From: Hansschlegelia beijingensis
GTDB lineage: Bacteria; Pseudomonadota; Alphaproteobacteria; Rhizobiales; Methylopilaceae
Length of the DNA: 64,000 bases
Direction of reading: 5' to 3'
NCBI RefSeq assembly: GCF_014196425.1
Contig: NZ_JACIDR010000002.1
Span: forward strand, 372,001-436,000
Of this stretch, positions 47,226 to 55,839 are shown piece after piece (position 1 is the first letter of the stretch; every line of letters starts with the position of its first letter). The notes beneath the pieces were generated by a model. That model was not told the origin of the DNA and ran no database searches. It saw only the letters and a list, made by a program, of their open reading frames with translations. A program made the translations under genes and the position numbers.

Positions 47226-47858
47226 TCAGGCCGCGAGCAGCCGCCGGAGCTGGCCTCGGTTGAGCGCGAGCCATTGCAGGGCGAGCAGCAGATAGCCGTT
47301 CCGAGGCGCCGGATTCGAAAGGCTTTCGATCGCCTCGTCTATGGTGACGGCGAACGGGCGCGTGAGCTCGTTTTCGGCCGCGGCGCCGGAATGGTCCGGC
47401 AGGTCGGCGGCGTCCACCGAGACGAGGAACAGGGTCGCGCTCTCGTCGACGATGCCGGGCGTCGGCAGGAAGTCGAACAGGCGGACGATCTTTCGGGCCG
47501 TGATCCCGGCCTCCTCCTCGATCTCCCGGACCACGGCGGCCTCGGCCGCCTCGCCGGGCTCGACCCGGCCGGCCACGACCTCGACGAGATCGCCCTTTCC
47601 GGTGGCGAGCGCCGCCGGGAGCCGGAACTGCCGGATCAGCACCAGCAGGTCGCGCTCGACGTCGACCGCCAGCGCGGCCACGCAGGGTCCCGCGCGCAGC
47701 ACTTCGCGCTCCTGCACGATGCGGCCGCGCCCGGCGGCTTCCGGCAGCGTCACGCGCCAGCGCTCGAGGCGGCGGTAGCCCGCATGGATGAGCTCGGGCC
47801 CTTCGAGCTCCGCCGCGGCCTCGGCGTCGGCCAGCCGGTCATCGCGGCCGCCGCTCAT
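47226..47858 (-). CDS. NUDIX hydrolase (ADP-ribose pyrophosphatase-like)
   Basis: The 210-residue protein has a complete Nudix box at about residue 97-119 (GRVEPGEAAEAAVVREIEEE, then AG), embedded in an ADP-ribose-pyrophosphatase-like context: LLVLIRQFRLPAAL before it and the FLPTPGIVDESATLFL proline region after. The substrate is probably a nucleotide sugar or ADP-ribose. Its ATG overlaps the yejF stop by four bases, so it is the last gene of the yej operon. Confidence 0.86.
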   Translation of the reverse strand: MSGGRDDRLADAEAAAELEGPELIHAGYRRLERWRVTLPEAAGRGRIVQEREVLRAGPCVAALAVDVERDLLVLIRQFRLPAALATGKGDLVEVVAGRVEPGEAAEAAVVREIEEEAGITARKIVRLFDFLPTPGIVDESATLFLVSVDAADLPDHSGAAAENELTRPFAVTIDEAIESLSNPAPRNGYLLLALQWLALNRGQLRRLLAA

Positions 47859-49480
47859 TGACGGACCGCGGCCGGCTGCCGCGCGTCGAGGTCGAAAGCC
47901 GCGGCCAGCAGCGCCTTGGTGTAGTCGGTCCGGGGCGCGCTCAGCACCTCGCTCGCCGGGCCCTGCTCCACCACCTTGCCTTCGCGCATCACCACCACCT
48001 CGTTCGCGAGCGCCCGGACGACCTTGAGGTCGTGGCTGATGAACAGGAAGGACAGCTTCCGGCGCGCCTGCACGGCGCGCAGGAGGTCGACGATCTGCGC
48101 CTGGACGGACATGTCGAGCGCGCTCGTCGGCTCGTCGAGCACGATGAAGCGCGGCTCCAGAGCGAGCGCCCGGGCGATCGCGATGCGCTGCCGCTGGCCC
48201 CCGGAGAACTCGTGCGGATAGCGATCCATGACGGAGGGGTCGAGGCCGACGTCGCTCAGCGCGCGCGCCACCGCGTCGCGCCGCTCGGCGGTCGTCAGCC
48301 GCGCGCCCTGAATGCGGAGGCCCTCCGAAACGATGTCCAGCACCGGCATCCGGGGGCTGAGCGAACCATAGGGATCCTGGAAGACGATCTGCATCTCCTT
48401 GCGGATCGGCCGCATGGCGGAGAAGCCGAGACCCTGGAGAGGCTTGCCCAGGAAGGCGATCCGGCCCTCGCTCGCGATCAGCCGCAGGATGGCCAGCCCC
48501 AGGGTCGTCTTTCCGGACCCGGATTCACCCACGACGCCGACGGTCTGACCCTCGCGCACCGTCACGCTGACGCCGTCGACGGCTTTCACATGGCCCACCG
48601 TCTTGCGAAAGAAGCCCCTCTTGATCGGAAACCAGACCTTCAGGTCCTCGACCTCGACGAGCGGCCGCGCCGCGCCGTCGAACGCCGGGGGCGCGCCCTT
48701 GGGCTCGGCCGCCAGAAGCTTCTTCGTGTAGGCGTGCTGCGGCCGGAGGAAGACGTCCTGCGTCGCGCCCTGCTCGACGATCTTGCCGCCCGTCATGACG
48801 CAGACGCGGTCGGCGATCTTCCGGACGATGCCGAGGTCATGGGTGATGAACAGCATCGCCATGCCGAGCCTGCTCTGCAGCTCCTTCAGAAGCGCCAGAA
48901 TCTGCGCCTGCACGGTCACGTCGAGCGCAGTCGTGGGCTCGTCCGCGATCAGCAGGTCGGGCTCGTTGGCGAGCGCCATCGCGATCATCACGCGCTGGCG
49001 CTGGCCGCCGGAAAGCTGATGAGGAAAGGCGTCGAGCCGCTCCTCGGGCCGCGGAATTCCGACCTGCTCCAGAAGCTCGAGGACCCGCGCCCGGCGCCTG
49101 GGGGCCGACCAGCCGCGGTGGACCGCCAGAATCTCGCCGACCTGCCGCTCGATGGTGTGCAGCGGGTTGAGCGAGGTCATCGGCTCCTGGAACACCATGG
49201 AGATGTCGGCGCCGCGGACCTTCCGAAGCTCGCGCTCCGGCGCCTTCAGGAGGTCCTTGCCGCCGAACAGGATCTCGCCCGACGGGTGGCTAGCGGCCGG
49301 ATAGGGCAGCAGCCGAACGATCGAGAGCGCGGTCACGGACTTGCCCGACCCGCTTTCCCCGACGAGCGCCAGGGTCTCGCCCTTGGCCAGATCGAAGGAG
49401 GCGCCCTCGACCGCGCGCATGGCTCCGCCCTCGCCCATGAAGGCGACGGAGAGATCGCGCACCGAGAGCAGCGGGCTCAC
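47855..49480 (-). CDS. yejF: Oligopeptide/microcin C-type ABC transporter, duplicated ATPase YejF
   Basis: The 541-residue protein fuses two ABC ATPase domains. First: Walker [16 protein letters not shown] near residue 42, signature [15 protein letters not shown], Walker [13 protein letters not shown]. Second: [16 protein letters not shown] near 325, [27 protein letters not shown]. It starts with GTG 49480 overlapping the yejE stop by four bases; the open frame further upstream is yejE read out of frame. It powers the YejB-YejE channel. Confidence 0.95.
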   Translation of the reverse strand: MSPLLSVRDLSVAFMGEGGAMRAVEGASFDLAKGETLALVGESGSGKSVTALSIVRLLPYPAASHPSGEILFGGKDLLKAPERELRKVRGADISMVFQEPMTSLNPLHTIERQVGEILAVHRGWSAPRRRARVLELLEQVGIPRPEERLDAFPHQLSGGQRQRVMIAMALANEPDLLIADEPTTALDVTVQAQILALLKELQSRLGMAMLFITHDLGIVRKIADRVCVMTGGKIVEQGATQDVFLRPQHAYTKKLLAAEPKGAPPAFDGAARPLVEVEDLKVWFPIKRGFFRKTVGHVKAVDGVSVTVREGQTVGVVGESGSGKTTLGLAILRLIASEGRIAFLGKPLQGLGFSAMRPIRKEMQIVFQDPYGSLSPRMPVLDIVSEGLRIQGARLTTAERRDAVARALSDVGLDPSVMDRYPHEFSGGQRQRIAIARALALEPRFIVLDEPTSALDMSVQAQIVDLLRAVQARRKLSFLFISHDLKVVRALANEVVVMREGKVVEQGPASEVLSAPRTDYTKALLAAAFDLDARQPAAVRQ

Positions 49481-50679
49481 CGGAACGTCTTCCGCGGGTC
49501 GAAGGCGTCGCGCACGGCCTCGCCGATGAAGATCAGCAGCGACAGCATCACGGCGATCACCAGGAAGCCCGAGATGCCGAGCCAGGGCGCCTGAAGGTTC
49601 GACTTGCCCTGAGCGAGCAGCTCGCCCAGCGACGGCGAGCCGGGCGGCAGGCCGAAGCCCAGGAAGTCGAGCGCGGTCAGGGTGGTGATCGATCCCGACA
49701 GGATGAAGGGCATGAAGGTCAGCGTCGCCACCATGGCGTTGGGCAGCAGGTGGCGGAACATGATCGCCCCGTTCGAGGCGCCGAGCGCCCGCGCCGCCCG
49801 GACATATTCGAAGTTGCGGCCTCTCAGGAACTCCGCCCGCACCACCCCGACCAGCGCGGTCCACGAGAACAGCAGCAGAATGCCGAGCAGCACCCAGACG
49901 CTCGGCGCCAGAACCGCGGACAGGATGATCAGCAGGTAGAGCGTCGGTACGGAGGTCCAGATTTCGATGAAGCGCTGGAACAGCAGGTCGGTCCAGCCGC
50001 CGAAATAGCCCTGCACTGCGCCCGCCATCACGCCGATGATCGAGGACAGCACCGCGAGCGCGAGCCCGAACAGCACCGAGAGACGGAAGCCGTAGAGCAG
50101 GCGGGCGAAGACGTCGCGGCCCTGGTCGTCCGTGCCGAGCCAGTTCCATTCGACGTCGCTGCAGGTCTTGGCCCGCGGCGCGGCGGCGTCGACGCGCGTG
50201 GCGTCCCCTGCGGGGGTGCGCGCCGCGGCGGCCTTCTCGCAGGTCGCGTCGTCGAGCAGCCAGGTCGGCGGAGACGGCGCCGGCGTCGGCAGATTGTAGT
50301 TGATGGTGTCGTAGCTGTAGCGCACCGGCGGCCAGATCATGTAGCCGCTCGACTTCTTGATGAGGTCCTGCAGATAGGGGTCCCGGTAATCGGCCTCGGT
50401 CTCGAAGTCTCCGCCGAAGGTCGTCTCCGGATAGTAATTCAGGGCAGGGACATAGAACGCGCCGTCGTACTTCACCAGGAAGGGCTTGTCGTTGGCGATG
50501 AACTCCGCGAACAGGCTCAGCACGAACAGGACGGAGAACACCAGGAACGACCAGTAGCCGCGGCTGTTCGCGCGGAAGTTGGCCCACCGCCGGCGGTTGA
50601 TCGGGCTCAGCCGTCGCCGCGGCGGGGGCATGGGCGCTGCTCCCGGAGACGGCGGAGGAACGACGAGGGCCTCCGTCAT
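49477..50679 (-). CDS. yejE: ABC transporter permease YejE
   Basis: Inner-membrane channel subunit. The 400-residue protein has an N-terminal span (about 43-63), a periplasmic loop of about 125 residues typical of YejE (with YMIWPPVRYSYDTINYNLPT), and the transport domain from about 195 onward with the EAA loop EFLRGRNFEYVRAARALGAS. It is 52 bases after yejB and overlaps yejF. Confidence 0.94.
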   Translation of the reverse strand: MTEALVVPPPSPGAAPMPPPRRRLSPINRRRWANFRANSRGYWSFLVFSVLFVLSLFAEFIANDKPFLVKYDGAFYVPALNYYPETTFGGDFETEADYRDPYLQDLIKKSSGYMIWPPVRYSYDTINYNLPTPAPSPPTWLLDDATCEKAAAARTPAGDATRVDAAAPRAKTCSDVEWNWLGTDDQGRDVFARLLYGFRLSVLFGLALAVLSSIIGVMAGAVQGYFGGWTDLLFQRFIEIWTSVPTLYLLIILSAVLAPSVWVLLGILLLFSWTALVGVVRAEFLRGRNFEYVRAARALGASNGAIMFRHLLPNAMVATLTFMPFILSGSITTLTALDFLGFGLPPGSPSLGELLAQGKSNLQAPWLGISGFLVIAVMLSLLIFIGEAVRDAFDPRKTFR

Positions 50680-50731
50680 TCGGGGACGCCTGCGGGCAGG
50701 TCGGCGGCGCTGGAGGCGACAGCCACGGCCA

Positions 50732-51847
50732 TCAGACCTCCCGGGTCTCGAAGTCGATGCGGGGGTCGACCCACATGTAGCTGAGGTCGGAGATCAGCGT
50801 GACGACGAGGCCGAGCAGGGAGAAGATGTAGAGGTTCGCGAACACCACCGCGTAGTCGCGGTTGACGATCGACTCGAAGCCCAGCAGCCCGAGGCCGTCG
50901 AGCGAGAAGATCGTCTCGATCAGCAAGGCGCCGCTGAAGAAGGCGCCGATGAACGCGCCCGGGAAGCCGGCGATCAGGATCAGCATCGCGTTGCGGAAGA
51001 CATGGCCGTAGAGCACCTGCCGCTCGGTCAGGCCCTTCATGCGCGCCGTCTGGACGTACTGCTTCCGGATCTCGTCGAGGAACGAGTTCTTGGTCAGCAG
51101 GGTCGTGGTCGCGAACGCGCTGATCGCCAGGGCGGCGAGCGGCAGGGCCATGTGCCAGGCGTAGTCGACGATCTTGCCCCACAGCGAAAGCTCGGCCCAG
51201 TTGTCGGATGTGAGCCCGCGCAGCGGAAACCAGTCCACGAAGGTGCCGCCCGCGAACAGCACGATGAGCAGGATGGCGAACAGGAAGCTCGGGATCGCAT
51301 AGCCGACGACGATCACGGTCGAGGTCCAGACGTCGAAACGGGAGCCGTCCCGCACCGCCTTGGCGATGCCCAGCGGGATCGAGATCGCGTAGGAGATCAG
51401 CGTCATCCACAGACCGAGCGAGATCGAGACCGGCATCTTCTCCAGGATGAGGTCGACGACGTCGATGTCGCGGAAATAGCTCCGGCCGAAATCGAACCGG
51501 GCGTAGTCCCACATCATCTTCGCGAACCGCTCGGGCGCCGGCTTGTCGAAGCCGAACTGCTTCTCGAGCTGCTTGATGAATTCGGGGTCGAGGCCCTGGG
51601 CGCCGCGGTATTTCGAGGAGACCGGGTCGTTCGAGGCCGCCCGCTGGCTCTGCAGCGAGTTCGCGAGATCGTTGCCCGAGCCGCCCGAGAACCGGTCGGT
51701 GGCGTTGGTGCCCTGGCCGGTGACCTGCGCGATGATGCGCTCGATCGGCCCGCCGGGCGCGAACTGGATGATCACGAAGGAGACGAGCATGATCCCGACC
51801 AGCGTCGGGATCATCAGCAGCACGCGGCGCGCGATATAGACCAGCAC
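50732..51847 (-). CDS. yejB: ABC transporter permease YejB
   Basis: Partner permease of 371 residues with six spans. It starts MLVYIARRVLLMIPTLVGIM, has a periplasmic segment between the first two spans, and an EAA loop KNSFLDEIRKQYVQTARMKG near residue 262. It lies between the second yejA and yejE. Confidence 0.94.
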   Translation of the reverse strand: MLVYIARRVLLMIPTLVGIMLVSFVIIQFAPGGPIERIIAQVTGQGTNATDRFSGGSGNDLANSLQSQRAASNDPVSSKYRGAQGLDPEFIKQLEKQFGFDKPAPERFAKMMWDYARFDFGRSYFRDIDVVDLILEKMPVSISLGLWMTLISYAISIPLGIAKAVRDGSRFDVWTSTVIVVGYAIPSFLFAILLIVLFAGGTFVDWFPLRGLTSDNWAELSLWGKIVDYAWHMALPLAALAISAFATTTLLTKNSFLDEIRKQYVQTARMKGLTERQVLYGHVFRNAMLILIAGFPGAFIGAFFSGALLIETIFSLDGLGLLGFESIVNRDYAVVFANLYIFSLLGLVVTLISDLSYMWVDPRIDFETREV

Positions 51848-51888
51848 GGCCTAGGGCGCTCCCGAGCGGCTCAGGGCGACGCGGCCTG

Positions 51889-53823
51889 TCATGCCTTGAC
51901 CCCCGACGCCTCGGCCTTCGCCGCGTCCCACCACCAGGTCTCCGGAGCGCCGCGGACGTAGCGCGGCTTCTCGGCGGGGCGACCGAACGCGTCCCAGTAC
52001 GCGAGCGTGTGCGTGTCCTTGTACCAGGCGGGAATCCAGTTGCGCAGCGAGCGCAGCACCCGGTCGAGCGCGCGGCAGGCGACGTTGAGCTCGTCGCGCG
52101 ACTTCGCCGCCACGATCGCCTCGACCAGCGCGTCGACCGCCGGATTGGCGACGCCGGACAGGTTGTTGGACCCGGGCAGCTCCGCGGAGCTCGACGAATA
52201 GGCCTGTCGCAGCCCTTCGCCGGGGGTCGCCGACATGCTCATCCGCTGGCTGACGACGTCGAAGTCGAAGGCGTTGACGCGCTGCTGGAACTGGGCGGCG
52301 TCGACCAGCCGGATCGTGGCTTCGACGCCGATCACCTTCAGGTTTTTGATGTAGGCCGAGACGTGCGGATCGAGTCCCGGATCGAACTCCAGGAACTCGA
52401 TCGTCAGCGTCTCGCCGTCGGCGTTGGTCGCGCGGCCGTTCCTGCTCACGAAGCCCGCCTCGCGCAGCAGCTTCATCGCCTGGCGAAGCAGAGCGCGGTC
52501 CTGCCCCGACCCGTCGCTGACCGGCGGAACATAGGGCTCGCCGAACGCCTCGTCGGGGATCCGGCCGCGGAACGGCTCCAGCAGCGCGAGCTCCGCCCCT
52601 TCGGGCCTGCCCGCGGCCATCATCTCCGGCGCGCCCTGGAACACCGACGACGTGCGCTTGTAGGCGCCGAACATCAGGTTCCTGTTCATCCACTCGAAAT
52701 CGAAGGCGAGGTTCAGCGCCTCGCGCACTCGCGGATCCTGGAACTTCCGGCGGCGCAGATTGAAGAACCAGCCCTGGCCGCCCGAGGGCGTCAGGTCCGC
52801 CAGCGTCTCCCGCTTGACCCTGCCGTCGCGCACGCCCGGGAAATCATAGCCGGTCGCCCAGGTCCGGGAGGTGAACTCCTCGCGGAACAGGTAGGCCCGG
52901 GCCTTGAAGGCCTCGAACCCGACGTCCCGGTCCCGGAAGAACTCGAAGCGGACCTTGTCGAAATTGTTCTGCCCGACATTCACCGGCAGGTCCTTCGCCC
53001 AGTAGTCCGCGACCCGCTCGAACTCGATGAAGCGGCCCTGCTCGAAGCGGCCGACCCGGTAGGGACCGGAGCCGAGCGGCGGCTCGAGCGTCGCGGCGTC
53101 GAAAGGTTTGCCGGCGTAATACTTGCTCGAGAAGATCGGCAGCGCCGCGAGCGTCAGCGGCAGGTCGCGCGTGCGGCTCGGCGCGAGGCGCAGCACGACG
53201 GAGTCTTCCGACTCCGCCTCCACGGCCTGAAGATCGCGGATCGCCTGCGCGACCAGCGGATGGCCCTTCTGCTTCAGCGTATCGAGCGACCATTTGACGT
53301 CCCCGGCGGTGAGCCTGGAGCCGTCGTGGAAGCGCGCCTCGGGCCGCAGCCGGAAGCGATAGGCGAGGCCGTCGTCGGACACGGCCACGGAGCGCGCGAC
53401 CAGGCCATAGAGCGCGTCGGGCTCGTCGGTGGCGCGCGCCATCAGCGTGTCGAAGGTGAGCCCCATGCCCTGGGCCCCGTCGCCCTTCAGGATGTAGGCG
53501 TTGAGCGTGTTGAAGGTGGTGAAGCTCTGATTGAGCTCCCGCGTCGGCGGAATCTGGCTGAACGTTCCGCCCTTGGGGGCGGCGGGGTTCACGTAGCCGA
53601 AATGGGGGAAGTCCGGGCCGTATTTCAGGTCGCCGAAGGCCGAGAGGCCATGCCGCTCGGGTCCGAACGCCGCGCCCGCGCCGGGCGAGGGCGCCGCCGC
53701 CTGTTGCTCGCCACGGGCCTTGACGGACCAGAGCGCCCCGGCGGCGGCCGCCGCGCCGACACAGACCAGCGCGCGGCGGCGCGTCAGTCGCGGCGAACCC
53801 GCGTCGTCCCGAAAATCGCTCAA
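51889..53823 (-). CDS. Extracellular solute-binding protein, YejA type (second copy)
   Basis: Periplasmic SBP family 5 peptide-binding protein, 644 residues. It begins at TTG 53823, whose last bases overlap the stop of the first yejA; GGAGG six bases upstream supports this rare start. The N-terminus has a Tat-type signal (LTRRRALVCVGAAAAAGALW), unlike the Sec signal of its neighbour. The mature part begins FGPERHGLSAFGDLKYGPDF and shares the GDLKYxxDFxHFxYVNPxAPKGG pattern with the first copy. Together they suggest two ligand ranges feeding one YejBEF channel. Confidence 0.9.
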   Translation of the reverse strand: MSDFRDDAGSPRLTRRRALVCVGAAAAAGALWSVKARGEQQAAAPSPGAGAAFGPERHGLSAFGDLKYGPDFPHFGYVNPAAPKGGTFSQIPPTRELNQSFTTFNTLNAYILKGDGAQGMGLTFDTLMARATDEPDALYGLVARSVAVSDDGLAYRFRLRPEARFHDGSRLTAGDVKWSLDTLKQKGHPLVAQAIRDLQAVEAESEDSVVLRLAPSRTRDLPLTLAALPIFSSKYYAGKPFDAATLEPPLGSGPYRVGRFEQGRFIEFERVADYWAKDLPVNVGQNNFDKVRFEFFRDRDVGFEAFKARAYLFREEFTSRTWATGYDFPGVRDGRVKRETLADLTPSGGQGWFFNLRRRKFQDPRVREALNLAFDFEWMNRNLMFGAYKRTSSVFQGAPEMMAAGRPEGAELALLEPFRGRIPDEAFGEPYVPPVSDGSGQDRALLRQAMKLLREAGFVSRNGRATNADGETLTIEFLEFDPGLDPHVSAYIKNLKVIGVEATIRLVDAAQFQQRVNAFDFDVVSQRMSMSATPGEGLRQAYSSSSAELPGSNNLSGVANPAVDALVEAIVAAKSRDELNVACRALDRVLRSLRNWIPAWYKDTHTLAYWDAFGRPAEKPRYVRGAPETWWWDAAKAEASGVKA

Positions 53824-55682
53824 GACCGGCCTCCGGCGGCCTTGGCCTTCTCCGCGTCCCACCACCACACCGTGGGGAACATCGAGCCGCGCGGCGGCAG
53901 CTTGTCGGGCCGCGAGAACCGGTTCCAGCGCGCGGTGCGGTCCTCGAGGCTGGTGAACTGCGGAACGACATAGTCGTGCGCGAGCAGCACGCGGTCGAGG
54001 GCGTGGGTCGCCGCGGTGAGCTCCTCCCGGCTCTTCGCGTAGATCACCCGGTCGATCAGGGCGTCGACCCCGGGGTCCTTGATGCCGACCACGTTCTGCG
54101 AGCCCGGCGTGTCCGCGGCCTGCGAACCCCATTGGTCGCGCTGCTCGTTGCCGGGCGACAGGGACTGGCCCCAGCCCATGGTGATGACGTCGAAGTCGAA
54201 GGAGCGCACGCGATTGACGTACTGGCTGTCGTCGAGCAGCCGCTGGGTCACCTGCACCCCGAGCCGTTCGAGAGCGGGCGCATAGAAGCTCAGGATGCGC
54301 TCCGCGCTCGGATCGCCGTAGATGAACTCGACCGTGAACGTCTCGCCCTTGGCGTTGCGCAGCGCGGGCTTGCCCCCGGGGCCCCGTGACACGGTCCAGC
54401 CGGCCTGCTTCAGCAGGTCGAACGCCTCGCGCAGATTGGCGCGCGCCGCCTCCGGAGACCCGCCGACGGGGTTGCGGTAGGGCGTCGTGAAGACCTCCGG
54501 CGGAACCTTGTCCCTCACGCTTTCGAGGATCTCCTTCTCCAGCCCCTCCGGGGGCGCCTTGGGCGCCGCCAGATCCGTTCCGAAGAAGAAGCTGTCGATC
54601 CGGACATACTGTCCGAACATGATCGTCTTGTTGATCTCCTCGAAGTCGAAGGCGAGGTTGAACGCTCGGCGAACCCTCGGGTCCTTGAACTTGTCGCGGC
54701 GGATGTTGAACGCATAGGCCTGCATCCGGCCGGACTGGCTGTCCGCGAACTTCTCCAGGATCACGCGCTTCTGCCGGACCGCCGGGAAGTCATATGCGGT
54801 CGCCCAGTTCTTGGCGCTGTTCTCCATGCGGTAGTCGATCTGGTCGCCCTTGAACGCTTCGAGCAGGACGGTCGTGTCGCGGAAATAGTCCCAGCGCATC
54901 TCGTCGAAATTGTTCGTCCCCACCCGGACCGGCAGCTTCGCCGCCCAGTAGTCCGGGGCCCGCTCGTAGGAGATCCAGCGGCCGGGCGCGAAGTCCTTGA
55001 TCCGGTAGGGGCCGGAGCCGAGCGGCTTCTCGAGCGTCCCCTCCTCGATGTTGCGCTTCCTGCCCTGCGCGTCGACGCCTTCCCACCAGCGCTTCGGCAG
55101 GATCGGGAACTGGCCGGTGATCTGGGGGAGCTCGCGGTTGCCCGGGCCCGAGAAGGTGAAGGTGACCTCCCGGTCGCCGGTCTGCTCCGCCCTGACGACG
55201 TCGTGGTAGTAGCGCGCGCGCAGCGGGCTGATGCGCTTCAGCGTCTCGAACGACCAGATGACGTCTTCGACCGTGATGGGAGAGCCGTCGTTGAAACGGG
55301 CCTCCGGCCGGAGGCGATAAGTGACGGAGGAGAAGTCCGCCGGATAGCGGACGCTCTCGGCCACCAGGCCGTATTCGGTCGCGGGCTCGTCCGCCGACTC
55401 CGTCAGAAGCGTGTCGTAGAGCAGGCTCAGGCCCGCGGCCTCGCTGCCCTTCGGTATGAACCCGTTGAAGCTGTCGAAGGTGCCGAACGCCCCGAGCCGC
55501 ACGGAGCCGCCCTTCGGCGCGTCCGGATTGACGTAGTCGAAATGCTTGAAGTCGGCCGGGTACTTCACGTCGCCGAGAAGCGACAGGCCGTGCCGCCAGC
55601 CGTCCGCCTGAGGCGTCTGCTGGGCCGCCGCTGGCGTGGCGAAGGCAAGAACGGCGGCGAGAGCTGCGGCGCGGAAGGTCAT
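53820..55682 (-). CDS. yejA: Extracellular solute-binding protein YejA (first copy)
   Basis: The 620-residue periplasmic binding protein has a Sec signal peptide (FRAAALAAVLAFATPAAAQQ) and the SBP_bac_5 fold. Diagnostic segments are LLGDVKYPADFKHFDYVNPD, LRPEARFNDGSPITVEDVIW, and the C-terminal MFPTVWWWDAEKAKAAGG. YejA homologues bind oligopeptides and microcin C. First gene of yejA-yejA-yejB-yejE-yejF-nudix, all overlapping or closely spaced. Confidence 0.93.
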   Translation of the reverse strand: MTFRAAALAAVLAFATPAAAQQTPQADGWRHGLSLLGDVKYPADFKHFDYVNPDAPKGGSVRLGAFGTFDSFNGFIPKGSEAAGLSLLYDTLLTESADEPATEYGLVAESVRYPADFSSVTYRLRPEARFNDGSPITVEDVIWSFETLKRISPLRARYYHDVVRAEQTGDREVTFTFSGPGNRELPQITGQFPILPKRWWEGVDAQGRKRNIEEGTLEKPLGSGPYRIKDFAPGRWISYERAPDYWAAKLPVRVGTNNFDEMRWDYFRDTTVLLEAFKGDQIDYRMENSAKNWATAYDFPAVRQKRVILEKFADSQSGRMQAYAFNIRRDKFKDPRVRRAFNLAFDFEEINKTIMFGQYVRIDSFFFGTDLAAPKAPPEGLEKEILESVRDKVPPEVFTTPYRNPVGGSPEAARANLREAFDLLKQAGWTVSRGPGGKPALRNAKGETFTVEFIYGDPSAERILSFYAPALERLGVQVTQRLLDDSQYVNRVRSFDFDVITMGWGQSLSPGNEQRDQWGSQAADTPGSQNVVGIKDPGVDALIDRVIYAKSREELTAATHALDRVLLAHDYVVPQFTSLEDRTARWNRFSRPDKLPPRGSMFPTVWWWDAEKAKAAGGRS

Positions 55683-55790
55683 CGTCAGCGGGCTGATCCT
55701 CGGAGGCGTGTCGCGGCGCCATTATGTCGTTAAAGGCGGCGGCTTCCAGGCAGATCGGCCGCTCGCCGGGATCACGTCCTCATCATGTGA

Positions 55791-55817
55791 AAAGGCCGGG
55801 CGCTCGGCCCGGCCTTT
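55791..55817 (-). terminator. Intrinsic terminator of the cytochrome c gene
   Basis: Perfect 11-bp stem AAAGGCCGGGC / GCCCGGCCTTT with loop GCTCG. On the minus strand it lies 22 bases after the cytochrome c stop and is followed by TTTT; it also separates that gene from the yej operon start. Confidence 0.85.
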
Positions 55818-55839
55818 CCGTGACGTCAGTCGCCGGGGC

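Noticed and set aside
49481-50587. Apparent N-terminal extension of yejF to 910 residues
   Set aside because: Extension is yejE in another frame; yejF starts at GTG 49480 within the yejE stop.
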